This document shows, in pieces, positions 1-5,867 of a stretch of 14,388 nucleotides of DNA. A program made the position numbers and the translations under genes. A model generated the notes under the pieces. It worked only from the letters and a program-made list of their open reading frames with translations, was not told the origin of the DNA and ran no database searches. The DNA lies in NCBI GenBank assembly GCA_003164275.1, contig PLSY01000090.1, positions 1,326-15,713 of the forward strand, in the 5' to 3' direction. Position 1 is the stretch's first letter. Every line of letters begins with the position of its first letter. Origin of the DNA: Acidimicrobiaceae bacterium (lineage in GTDB: Bacteria > Actinomycetota > Acidimicrobiia > Acidimicrobiales > RAAP-2).

Positions 1-699
1 TGCGCCGGTGTGGTCACAGATGCGTCGGGCCTCGGCCAGGTCCTCGATGCAGCCCAAGTAGTTCGGGTAGCCCACCAGCAAGACGCCGGGCGGCTCAGGT
101 CCGTCATCTTCGGGCCACGCCGTGACCCCATTGGACAAGGGGACGGTGACGATCCGGTGCCCGGTGCCCACGGCACAGGTGGCGAGCATCTGGCGCCAGT
201 GGGGGTGAATTCCCGCTGAGACCCACACGGTCTGCCGCCTTGAAGCCGCCACCCCTAGGTTGACGGCTTCGACGGCCGCGCTCCCTCCGTCGTAGAGCGA
301 GGCATTGGCGATGGGCAGCCCGGCCAGGCGGGCGACCATGGTCTGGTACTCGAAGATGGCTTGCAGTACGCCCTGGGCCACCTCGGGCTGATAGGGGGTG
401 TAGGAGGTGACGAACTCGGATCGACCGGCCAGTGCCCTTGTGACCGAGGGGATCTCGTGGTCGTAGGCCCCGCCACCGGCAAAACAGACGAGACGGTCGG
501 TCCGGGCCACGTTCAGATCGCCCAACGTCTCCATGTGGGCGAGGACGTCTGGCTCCCCCACCCCATCGGCGAGCTCGAGGCCGCGCTGCAACCTCAAGGC
601 CTCAGGGACGACATCGAAGAGCTCATCAACCGAGCCCAGACCGAGGAAGGCCAGCATGTTTTCGACCTCGTCATCGGTGTGTGGAATGTAGGTGCCCAT
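1..699 (-). CDS. gcvPA: Glycine dehydrogenase (decarboxylating) subunit 1, N-terminal part, runs off the left edge
   Basis: This is one half of the split P-protein of the glycine cleavage system, the PLP enzyme that decarboxylates glycine and passes the aminomethyl group to the lipoyl arm of GcvH. Reading leftwards from ATG at 699 gives 233 residues with no stop before the window edge, so the C-terminal half is missing. The product begins MGTYIPHTDDEVENMLAFLG and contains the family landmarks GAYDHEIP-like (seen as GGAYDHEIPSV), SEFVTSYTPYQPE, QAIFEYQTM and NASLYDGG. GGAGAG lies 7 nt before the ATG. It follows gcvT after an 80-nt gap and is probably co-transcribed with it. The separate subunit 1 implies a gcvPB gene further left, outside the window. 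The family call is secure; the lipoyl-carrier gene gcvH is not next to it here. Confidence 0.95.
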   Translation of the reverse strand, partial: MGTYIPHTDDEVENMLAFLGLGSVDELFDVVPEALRLQRGLELADGVGEPDVLAHMETLGDLNVARTDRLVCFAGGGAYDHEIPSVTRALAGRSEFVTSYTPYQPEVAQGVLQAIFEYQTMVARLAGLPIANASLYDGGSAAVEAVNLGVAASRRQTVWVSAGIHPHWRQMLATCAVGTGHRIVTVPLSNGVTAWPEDDGPEPPGVLLVGYPNYLGCIEDLAEARRICDHTGA

Positions 700-779
700 G
701 GGGCTGCTCTCCAAGGTTGTCGTCGGTCGTGTCTAGCGGAGCGAGGTTCGGAACGCCGGGTGCCGGGCCCTTGCCGTCG

Positions 780-1904
780 TCATCGCGAGGATGCCCACCG
801 TCCGGGTTGGACGAACGGGATGGTCGACACCGTGGCCGAAAGGGTCTGGCCGCGCTGGCTGATGTCCACCGTGGCGCCTGACGGCTGCTCGGCGGCCGTG
901 TCGATGAGACTGAGGGCGATCCCGTGCTCGAGCATGGGGGAAAAGTTCCCACTCGTCACCACGCCGATCCGGTCACCACCCACCATCACCCCCGAGCCTT
1001 CCCGAGGCGGTCTGCGTCCGGCCGTCGTCAAACCGACCAGGCGTCTGGCCACCCCTCGCTCTTTCTCCTCGGCCAGGGCCTCGCGCCCTCGGAAGACCGC
1101 TTTGTCCCAGCCCACGACCCAGCCCAGGCCGGCCTGCAGAGGGGTGATCCCGGGCCCCAGCTCATGGCCATGGAGCGGCAGGCCTGCCTCGAGGCGCAGG
1201 GTGTCGCGAGCTCCCAGTCCGGCCGGGACGATCCCGGTGGCCAAGAGCGCCGCCCAGAAGGCTTCGGCCGCGTCGACCGGCACGGCACACTCGATGCCGT
1301 CCTCACCGGTGTAACCCGTGCCGGCGACGACGCAGGGGACGCCTTCCCACACGAAGGTGCTGACTCCGAAGCGAGGGACCTCGGCCGCCTCGCTGGCGAT
1401 GGAGGCGAAACGGGTCCGGGCGTGAGGGCCTTGGATGGCAATGATGCATCGGGAGGTCGTGGTGTCCTTGCCACCCAGTGCCTCCACCACCCGATCGGTG
1501 TTCGAGGCATTGGGCATGACGTCGAAGACGTCCTCGGCCAGCCACCACACGATGATGTCGTCCACCACCGAGCCGTCCGACTCGTTGAGGAGATGGGTGT
1601 ACTGGGCACGGCCGGGGCCGATCTTTCGGAGGTCATTGGACAGTGCCGACTGCAGCCGATCGAGGGCACCGGCGCCCTCCACCCGGACCGTGCCGAGATG
1701 GCTGACGTCGAAGATCACCGAGTCTTGCCGACAGGCCCGATGCTCGGCGATCGTCCCATCCGGATACGAAAGAGGCATCTCCCATCCGCCGAAAGGCACA
1801 AGCTTGGCCCCGAGCCGTCGGTGGGCATCGATCAGTGCGGTGTGGCGGAGGGCCACCGGGTCTGGGACGCCAGTCGGGTCAGAAGAAGCCGAGGTGTCGC
1901 TCAC
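780..1904 (-). CDS. gcvT: Glycine cleavage system aminomethyltransferase (T-protein)
   Basis: The T-protein transfers the methylene group from aminomethyl-lipoyl-GcvH to tetrahydrofolate, releasing ammonia. From the GTG at 1904 the product has 374 residues, normal for the family. Landmarks are LGAKLVPFGGWEMP (residues 31-44), the VIFDVSHLGTVRVEG segment near 63-77, QYTHLLNESDGSVVDDIIV with the conserved Asp pair at 115-116, NASNTDR, and the C-terminal-domain motifs LRLEAGLPLHGHEL and VTSGNFSP. The frame stays open upstream to 2009, but that would overlap the preceding gene, and the extra residues do not look like GcvT. Starting at 1904 leaves a 25-nt gap to the upstream gene. No clear ribosome binding site precedes this GTG, so the exact start is less certain than the identity. 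Confidence 0.95.
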   Translation of the reverse strand: MSDTSASSDPTGVPDPVALRHTALIDAHRRLGAKLVPFGGWEMPLSYPDGTIAEHRACRQDSVIFDVSHLGTVRVEGAGALDRLQSALSNDLRKIGPGRAQYTHLLNESDGSVVDDIIVWWLAEDVFDVMPNASNTDRVVEALGGKDTTTSRCIIAIQGPHARTRFASIASEAAEVPRFGVSTFVWEGVPCVVAGTGYTGEDGIECAVPVDAAEAFWAALLATGIVPAGLGARDTLRLEAGLPLHGHELGPGITPLQAGLGWVVGWDKAVFRGREALAEEKERGVARRLVGLTTAGRRPPREGSGVMVGGDRIGVVTSGNFSPMLEHGIALSLIDTAAEQPSGATVDISQRGQTLSATVSTIPFVQPGRWASSR

Positions 1905-1929
1905 GACGAAACAATACCGGCGGCGCCAA

Positions 1930-2325
1930 TCAGGCCGTGCGGGCGACCACAGACTGCCCGAGGCCTCCATCGGCCAAGCCGTACTTAGCCAGGAGGGAGA
2001 GGGTGTCACGCTGGTAGAGAAGCGTGACGCGAACGTCGGGATACAGCTGGGCCAGTCGGCGCACCTTGCCGTTCTTCTTGGTGACCAGACGCTGGTTGAG
2101 CGTGGTCACTTCGACGAACAGCCCGGGCTCGGGCAGCCAGAAGTCGGGGCGGAAACCAGACGTAGGGCGGCCGGTCCAGTCCCACTCCAAGGCGAACTCG
2201 ACGGGCTCGTACTCCCAGAGCACCCCATAGAAGTCGAGAATGCGGGCAAAGCGCTCTTCGGACTCGTGGGCGAAGCGTTGAACCGGTGACAACTGCGTTG
2301 CATCGCTTCCGGCCGTGGAGCTCAT
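1930..2325 (-). CDS. PD-(D/E)XK nuclease-like small protein
   Basis: This 131-residue cytoplasmic protein has no firm functional assignment. It carries a core resembling the PD-(D/E)XK endonuclease fold: an early acidic helix ESEERFARILDFYGV (residues 21-35, Glu24), then RPDFWLPEPGLFVEVTT (59-75) giving Asp61 and Glu72, then Lys83-Lys84 in LVTKKNGKVRRL. The usual E-x-K is E-V-T, so the catalytic lysine is missing at its normal place; Lys83 or Lys84 might substitute, or the protein may bind without cutting. The ATG overlaps the TAA of the MerR gene by one base (TAATG), which implies translational coupling. gcvT follows 25 nt later. I recall similar unnamed actinobacterial proteins with the pattern E(V/L)TT..Q.LVT(K/R)KN.K, but the function is unknown. 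The nuclease assignment is inference from motif spacing. Confidence 0.75.
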   Translation of the reverse strand: MSSTAGSDATQLSPVQRFAHESEERFARILDFYGVLWEYEPVEFALEWDWTGRPTSGFRPDFWLPEPGLFVEVTTLNQRLVTKKNGKVRRLAQLYPDVRVTLLYQRDTLSLLAKYGLADGGLGQSVVARTA

Positions 2326-2855
2326 TACAGGTCGGCCACCTCGGCGTCCGCCAGGTAGTCGGCGGCGGGATGGCTGCTTGGACGCTCGCTCTGCGTCTTG
2401 GCCCGAAGCTCGACGATCGAAGCTTCGAGCTCGGAGACCACGCTCGAAAGGGGAAGGATGTTGAAGACGCCCTGTCCCCCGGCCAACAGGTCGACGACCT
2501 CGCCGTTGGAGTGGGCAAGCACCGACCGTGCACCGGCCAGAACCAACTGTGAGGATCCGAGATCCGCGCCGAGGTCGCCACGCAGGCATTCAACCGCCTG
2601 TCTGGCCTGCTGCAGCTTCAACCCGGCGTCGAGCAGCCGCTTGATCACCTTGAGCTCGAGGACGTCCCCGTAGGAATAGCGCCTCTGACTACCGCTTCCC
2701 GTGGCATCGGTGATCGACGGGCGGAGAAGGCCGGTCCGTGCCCAATAGTCGAGCTGGCGATAGGTGATACCCACCACCGAACACACTTGGGCGCCGCGAA
2801 AGCCCTCTTCGGTCTCGCTCGCGTCGACCCCTCTGACTGCGTCGTTTCTCGGCAC
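2325..2855 (-). CDS. MerR-family transcriptional regulator, Rv1830/ResR-like
   Basis: This is a DNA-binding regulator of 176 residues. The helix-turn-helix and wing occupy roughly residues 19-90: GFRGAQVCSVVGITYRQLDY followed by WARTGLLRPS, then GSGSQRRYSYGDVLELKVIK and RLLDAGLKLQQARQAVE. The wording closely matches mycobacterial Rv1830 (ResR), which also lies near the glycine decarboxylase gene. A second conserved patch, EVVDLLAGGQGVFNILPL (119-136), is also typical of that group. No effector cysteine pair of metal-sensing MerR proteins is seen. The GTG at 2855 is chosen because GGAGG (2863-2867) sits 7 nt upstream; a TTG at 2897 would give 14 more residues without homology support. It heads the cluster with the nuclease-like gene and gcvT, and is divergent from the heme operon, so it could control either. 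Targets here are inferred only. Confidence 0.9.
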   Translation of the reverse strand: MPRNDAVRGVDASETEEGFRGAQVCSVVGITYRQLDYWARTGLLRPSITDATGSGSQRRYSYGDVLELKVIKRLLDAGLKLQQARQAVECLRGDLGADLGSSQLVLAGARSVLAHSNGEVVDLLAGGQGVFNILPLSSVVSELEASIVELRAKTQSERPSSHPAADYLADAEVADL

Positions 2856-2975
2856 TGTCAATCCTCCACCTCGATCAGAGCTTGACCATGAAGCCAAACC
2901 TGACGCTCAACCAAAGGCAAAGATATCACATAGCCGTAATTACGAGTGTGTTACCACTACTTCCTCATGGAGGCC
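2856..2975. promoter_or_regulatory. Divergent promoter region between the MerR cluster and the heme cluster
   Basis: This is the AT-richest stretch in the left third of the window and must hold promoters for both directions. It contains a perfect 10-base palindrome CGTAATTACG (2934-2943) and a short dyad TGACGCTCA (2901-2909). Either could be an operator for the MerR-type regulator encoded next door. No convincing -35/-10 pair was identified on either strand, so the assignment rests on gene orientation and composition. Confidence 0.45.
2863..2867 (-). promoter_or_regulatory. Ribosome binding site of the MerR gene
   Basis: On the minus strand GGAGG stands 7 nt before the GTG at 2855. It decides the start of the MerR regulator against the longer TTG-initiated reading from 2897. 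Confidence 0.7.
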
Positions 2976-2983
2976 GGAGGTGA
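2976..2983 (+). promoter_or_regulatory. Strong ribosome binding site of the heme monooxygenase gene
   Basis: GGAGGTGA, continued by T, is a near-complete complement of the 16S rRNA tail. It lies 6 nt before the ATG at 2990. It supports that start over the in-frame ATG at 3020, which would align with the first residue of mycobacterial MhuD. Confidence 0.8.
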
Positions 2984-2989
2984 TTTGGT

Positions 2990-3379
2990 ATGGCCCCGAC
3001 ACGCGGCAATGATCGGGGCATGACCGTTGTGAAGATAAATGCCATTACCGTCCGTGAGGGCTCGGGGGACGAGCTGGCCCGGAGGTTCGCCAAACGATCC
3101 GGAGCAGTTGATGACGCGGAGGGATTCGAGGGGTTCGAACTCCTCCAACCCAGCGATGACAGGGAAACCTGGTTGGTGCTCACCCGCTGGCGAGACGAGG
3201 AGTCCTTCAACGCCTGGGTGTCTTCGCCAGCCTTCGCCCACGGGCACCGGAGCGAGGCGGAGCGATCCCGCGCCGAGACTGGCGACGCCGAGGGTGCAGC
3301 AGCGGCTGAGCCACCGCCGGTCGGCGTCCACAGTGAACTGTGGTCCTACGACATCGTTGATCTGCCGTCGCTGCAGTGA
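2990..3379 (+). CDS. MhuD-like heme-degrading monooxygenase (ABM domain)
   Basis: The product is a 129-residue protein of the IsdG/MhuD family, small dimeric enzymes that open the heme ring and release iron. From residue 11 it reads MTVVKINAITVREG, almost the same as mycobacterial MhuD. The heme-pocket residues of MhuD (Asn7, Arg26, Trp66) are present as Asn17, Arg36 and Trp76. The proximal His lies in AFAHGHR as His84 or His86, one residue being deleted relative to MhuD. The last 40 residues are Ala/Glu-rich and then end in HSELWSYDIVDL, the closing beta strand. The strong ribosome binding site favours the ATG at 2990, giving a 10-residue N-terminal extension. Its stop overlaps the next GTG (GTGA), so translation is coupled to the DUF2889 gene. 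Whether it yields mycobilin-type products as MhuD does is inference. Confidence 0.85.
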   Translation: MAPTRGNDRGMTVVKINAITVREGSGDELARRFAKRSGAVDDAEGFEGFELLQPSDDRETWLVLTRWRDEESFNAWVSSPAFAHGHRSEAERSRAETGDAEGAAAAEPPPVGVHSELWSYDIVDLPSLQ

Positions 3380-3987
3380 CATCCAGCGATCAACTGGCGA
3401 TAGATGGAGTGATAGCCATCCACCGCCGATCGATTGAGTACGAGGCCTTCAGTACAGAAGAGGGCCTCTCGATCGTCGGAAAGCTTCGGGACTCGCGTCC
3501 ATGGGCAAACGACGGCGATGCCGTGGTCGTGGTCCATGACATGGAGCTGCGAGTCACGGTGCGCTTGAGCGATATGACGATCACCGAATCGAAAGCGACG
3601 ATGCATGTCTTCCCCCATACGGAGTGCCCCGGCATCGTCCAGGCCTTTGCCGGGCTTGCCGGGCTGAGTGTCACCCGTGGCTATACCCGGGCCGTGCAGG
3701 GACTGTTCGGCGGACCGAAGGGCTGCACCCATCTGGAGCACCTGGCCAGGTCGTTCGGTCCGGTGGTCATCCAGGCCATGACGTCGAAGCGGGCGCTGGC
3801 CGTCGAACGGGGTGAGGCGGAGACGATCTTCGAAGGGACCGGCAGCCCGTTCACCCGCAACACCTGCCATGTCTGGGCGGAGGACGGCATTGCCGAGCAG
3901 AAGTTGGCTGCCGGCTGGCGTCCCGGGCAGGGCCAATATCCTGCCCCTCCACTCGAGGTCATCCGCCAGTCGAACACCCCGTCATGA
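3376..3987 (+). CDS. DUF2889 family protein, function unknown
   Basis: The 203-residue product fits the DUF2889 family, for which I know no established biochemical role. The N-terminal half (about residues 10-75) is beta-rich and reads IAIHRRSIEYEAF, then VVVVHDMELRVTVRLSDMTI. The C-terminal part has candidate metal- or cofactor-binding residues in HVFPHTECPG (His81, Cys84) and the diagnostic GGPKGCTHLEHLARSFGP (Cys117, His119). A late CHVWAEDG segment follows the FEGTGSPFTRNTC stretch. There is no signal peptide, so it is probably cytoplasmic. It begins with GTG overlapping the upstream stop by 4 nt, and its own stop overlaps the next ATG by 4 nt (ATGA). It is therefore locked between the heme monooxygenase and a lipoprotein, and a part in heme or tetrapyrrole handling is a reasonable guess only. 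Confidence 0.8.
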   Translation: MTSSDQLAIDGVIAIHRRSIEYEAFSTEEGLSIVGKLRDSRPWANDGDAVVVVHDMELRVTVRLSDMTITESKATMHVFPHTECPGIVQAFAGLAGLSVTRGYTRAVQGLFGGPKGCTHLEHLARSFGPVVIQAMTSKRALAVERGEAETIFEGTGSPFTRNTCHVWAEDGIAEQKLAAGWRPGQGQYPAPPLEVIRQSNTPS

Positions 3988-4529
3988 GCATCGGCGTGGC
4001 CCCTACTGGGTGGGTCCGTCGGCTGCGGCTGAGCGTGCCGCTGGTCGCCATCGTAGTGACCGGCGGCGTCATCTCTGCGTGCACCAGTTCGGGGGTGGCG
4101 GTATCCACTCCCTACGCGACCACCCCGCCCGTGCTCCAACACGGACCTAAATCTGAGGTGAAGGTGGAGAATGTGTCAGGCCTCGGACCCGTGCTCGTCG
4201 ATGGCCAAGGCATCACCCTCTACCTCTTCGAGACCGATAAGCAGGGTTCCCCGTCTCGCTGCTACGACATCTGCGCTATTCAATGGCCGCCGCAACTCCT
4301 GCCAAAGGGCGTTGTCGCCCCGATCGCTGGACCGGGCATCGAGGCCAAGCTGCTTGGAACCGCTCCCCGCACCGACGGCACGACCCAGATCACCTACAAC
4401 GGATGGCCGTTGTACTACTGGCCACCCGACAAGCGGCCGGGCAAGGCCACCGGTCAGGCACTGACCAATGCGGGTGGTGTCTGGTATGTGGTCAATGCGG
4501 CCGGCAATGCCGTGCGCACACCGTCATGA
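3984..4529 (+). CDS. Secreted lipoprotein with two Yx(F/W)xxD motifs (PF03640/COG4315 type)
   Basis: The 181-residue product has a basic N-terminus (RRLRL), a hydrophobic signal segment (residues 17-30) and a lipobox ISAC with Cys33. It is therefore predicted to be lipid-anchored outside the membrane. After a linker it carries two copies of the COG4315 repeat. The first is VLVDGQGITLYLFETD with motif Y80-L-F-E-T-D85, followed by C93YDIC97 and W101PP. The second is QITYNGWPLYYWPPD with motif Y144-Y-W-P-P-D149, followed by GQALTNAGGVWYVV. The pattern matches the lipoprotein family known only by its conserved Yx(FWY)xxD motif. The C-x3-C pair could form a disulfide or bind a metal or redox cofactor. 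The ATG overlaps the DUF2889 stop (ATGA), and the Ser-x-x gene follows 19 nt later. Function is unknown; a link to heme or iron is suggested by context only. Confidence 0.85.
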   Translation: MSIGVAPTGWVRRLRLSVPLVAIVVTGGVISACTSSGVAVSTPYATTPPVLQHGPKSEVKVENVSGLGPVLVDGQGITLYLFETDKQGSPSRCYDICAIQWPPQLLPKGVVAPIAGPGIEAKLLGTAPRTDGTTQITYNGWPLYYWPPDKRPGKATGQALTNAGGVWYVVNAAGNAVRTPS

Positions 4530-4548
4530 CACTTGCTGAAGGGTGACG

Positions 4549-4866
4549 ATGAGACGATCAGGGGCTGCTGCAGAAGATGGCGAGAGCAACTCGCGCTGGT
4601 CGATCAACTCGACGAACTCGCTGCTGTCGATCAACTCCAAAGGTTCCATCCTGTCTGTCGGATCGGTGGGCTCGATCCTGTCGATCGGCTCCGTTGGCTC
4701 GTTCGCCTCGGCCTTGTCCGCTGGGAGCTTTGCCAGTTTCGGCTCGCTCTTCTCGTTCGCCTCGTTGGGCTCGGCGCTCTCCTACCGGTCCAAGTCGTCC
4801 GTGCTCTCGGCTGAAGGTACCGGGCTAGTTGGTCGGTCCCCCGAGCCATCCTCGCCTGCGGAATAG
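4549..4866 (+). CDS. Ser-x-x triplet-repeat protein, function unknown
   Basis: The 105-residue product is dominated by a perfect run of triplets with Ser in first position. It starts at SRW-SIN-STN-SLL (about residue 15) and continues through SIL-SVG-SVG, SFA-SAL-SAG and SFG-SLF to SVL-SAE, roughly 24-25 triplets without a break. The second position is mostly I, V, F, L or A; the third is mostly G, N, A or L, with Leu returning about every third triplet. The serines use TCG, TCC, TCT, AGC and AGT codons. The repeat is thus kept at protein level, which argues for real coding in this frame. AAGGG lies 5 nt before the ATG at 4549; a GTG at 4543 is the alternative. There is no classical signal peptide. 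It is the last gene of the heme cluster, and its 3' end overlaps the convergent corA reading by 42 nt. I recall comparable unnamed actinobacterial proteins but no function. Confidence 0.75.
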   Translation: MRRSGAAAEDGESNSRWSINSTNSLLSINSKGSILSVGSVGSILSIGSVGSFASALSAGSFASFGSLFSFASLGSALSYRSKSSVLSAEGTGLVGRSPEPSSPAE

Positions 4867-5803
4867 GTAGAGCAGGCCGACGGCCGCCAAGAGATCGAGG
4901 CCGATGCCGAATGCGTAGAAGGGCGTTGGACCGCCGATACGACCGACCAGGTACGAGAAATTCTGTCCGAAGAATCCGGTCAGAAAGCTCAGAGGTAGGA
5001 ACACGGTGGCGATGATGGTCAACTGCTTCATCACCACGTTCAGGCGATTGGAGACGGTCGACAGATGCGTGTCCATGACGCTGCTCAACAGGTCCCGGTA
5101 ACCGTCGGCCAGGTCGCTGATGCGGATGGTGTGATCGTAGAGAGATCGTAAATATCGCTGACCTTCTTCGCTGATCCCGGGGATGGTGGTCACGCCCGAC
5201 GTGAGATTGGCGAACATATCTCGTTGAGGAGTGATGACCTTGCGTACGGCGATCAACTGGCGCTTCATCGTAAACAGCGTCCCCAGCTGTTCATCTGTGG
5301 GCTGGACCAAGATGGCGTCCTCGAGTTCGTCGATCTGGTTGTCGAAGGCGTCGAGCATCGGGAAGAAGCTATCGATCAACTGGTCGATGATGAGATAAAT
5401 GAGGAGCAACTGCGGCGAGTCCAAGCTTGGGTTCCTGTGGGGATGAGAAAGCTGCTCATGGACGCCGTCCATTGCCGGGCAATCGCCGTGACGAATGGTC
5501 ACCAAGAAGTGATCGGCCAGGATGAAGTGCACCTCGCCGTCTGACTTCAAGTCGACACTGGCACCGTGGACAACCAGGTAGACGAAGTCGTCGTAGTCCT
5601 CGAGCTTCGGGCGCCTGACCGAACTCCTCCGCACTCCTGACGGCCAGCGGGTGGATCTTGAAGACATGGAGCAAGAGGTCCCTTGTCTCCTTGTCGACCC
5701 CGTCGAGGTCGAGCCAGAAGAACTCCTGTGCGGCGAGGTGCTTCTCGATCGACTCCTCGGTGGCCTCACCGCTGACGGAATCGCAGGTCATGATCCCTTG
5801 CAT
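4825..5803 (-). pseudogene. CorA-family divalent cation transporter interrupted by a one-base frameshift
   Basis: CorA proteins are pentameric membrane channels for Mg2+ or related cations. The N-terminal part reads from ATG at 5803 (or ATG 5791) through FFWLDLDGVDKETRDLLLHV and HPLAVRSAEEFGQ, then leaves frame. The rest continues one frame over from RRPKLEDYDDFVYLVVHGA to the stop at 4825. One extra C among 5614-5615 (G on the coding strand, CAGGCGCCC instead of CAGCGCCC) explains the break. Removing it yields 325 residues, the usual length. The C-terminus has the two membrane helices, with LTGFFGQNF between them as the GxN motif (GQN instead of the classical GMN). The gene lies 64 nt after the gamma-carbonic-anhydrase-like gene on the same strand. 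The break may be a real mutation or an assembly error; everything downstream of it looks intact. Confidence 0.85.
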
Positions 5804-5867
5804 GCACGAAGTCTGCCGTCACCCGCCCCTTCGGCCGGGGATGGCTGCTTCGCACGCTTGGCCGTGG

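Noticed and set aside
361..1314. Long plus-strand open frame antisense to gcvPA and gcvT
   Set aside because: It is the mirror of two well-recognised genes and its protein is Arg/Pro-rich without any motif; typical of antisense frames in high-GC DNA.
924..1988. Plus-strand open frame of about 350 codons over gcvT
   Set aside because: Antisense to the clear GcvT reading and lacks family features.
3346..3936. Minus-strand open frame opposite the DUF2889 gene
   Set aside because: The plus-strand product has conserved family motifs and 4-nt overlaps with both neighbours; the antisense product has none.
4533..4828. Two alternative plus-strand frames over the Ser-x-x gene
   Set aside because: They are Arg/Leu-rich shadows; only the Ser-x-x frame shows synonymous codon variation preserving a protein pattern.
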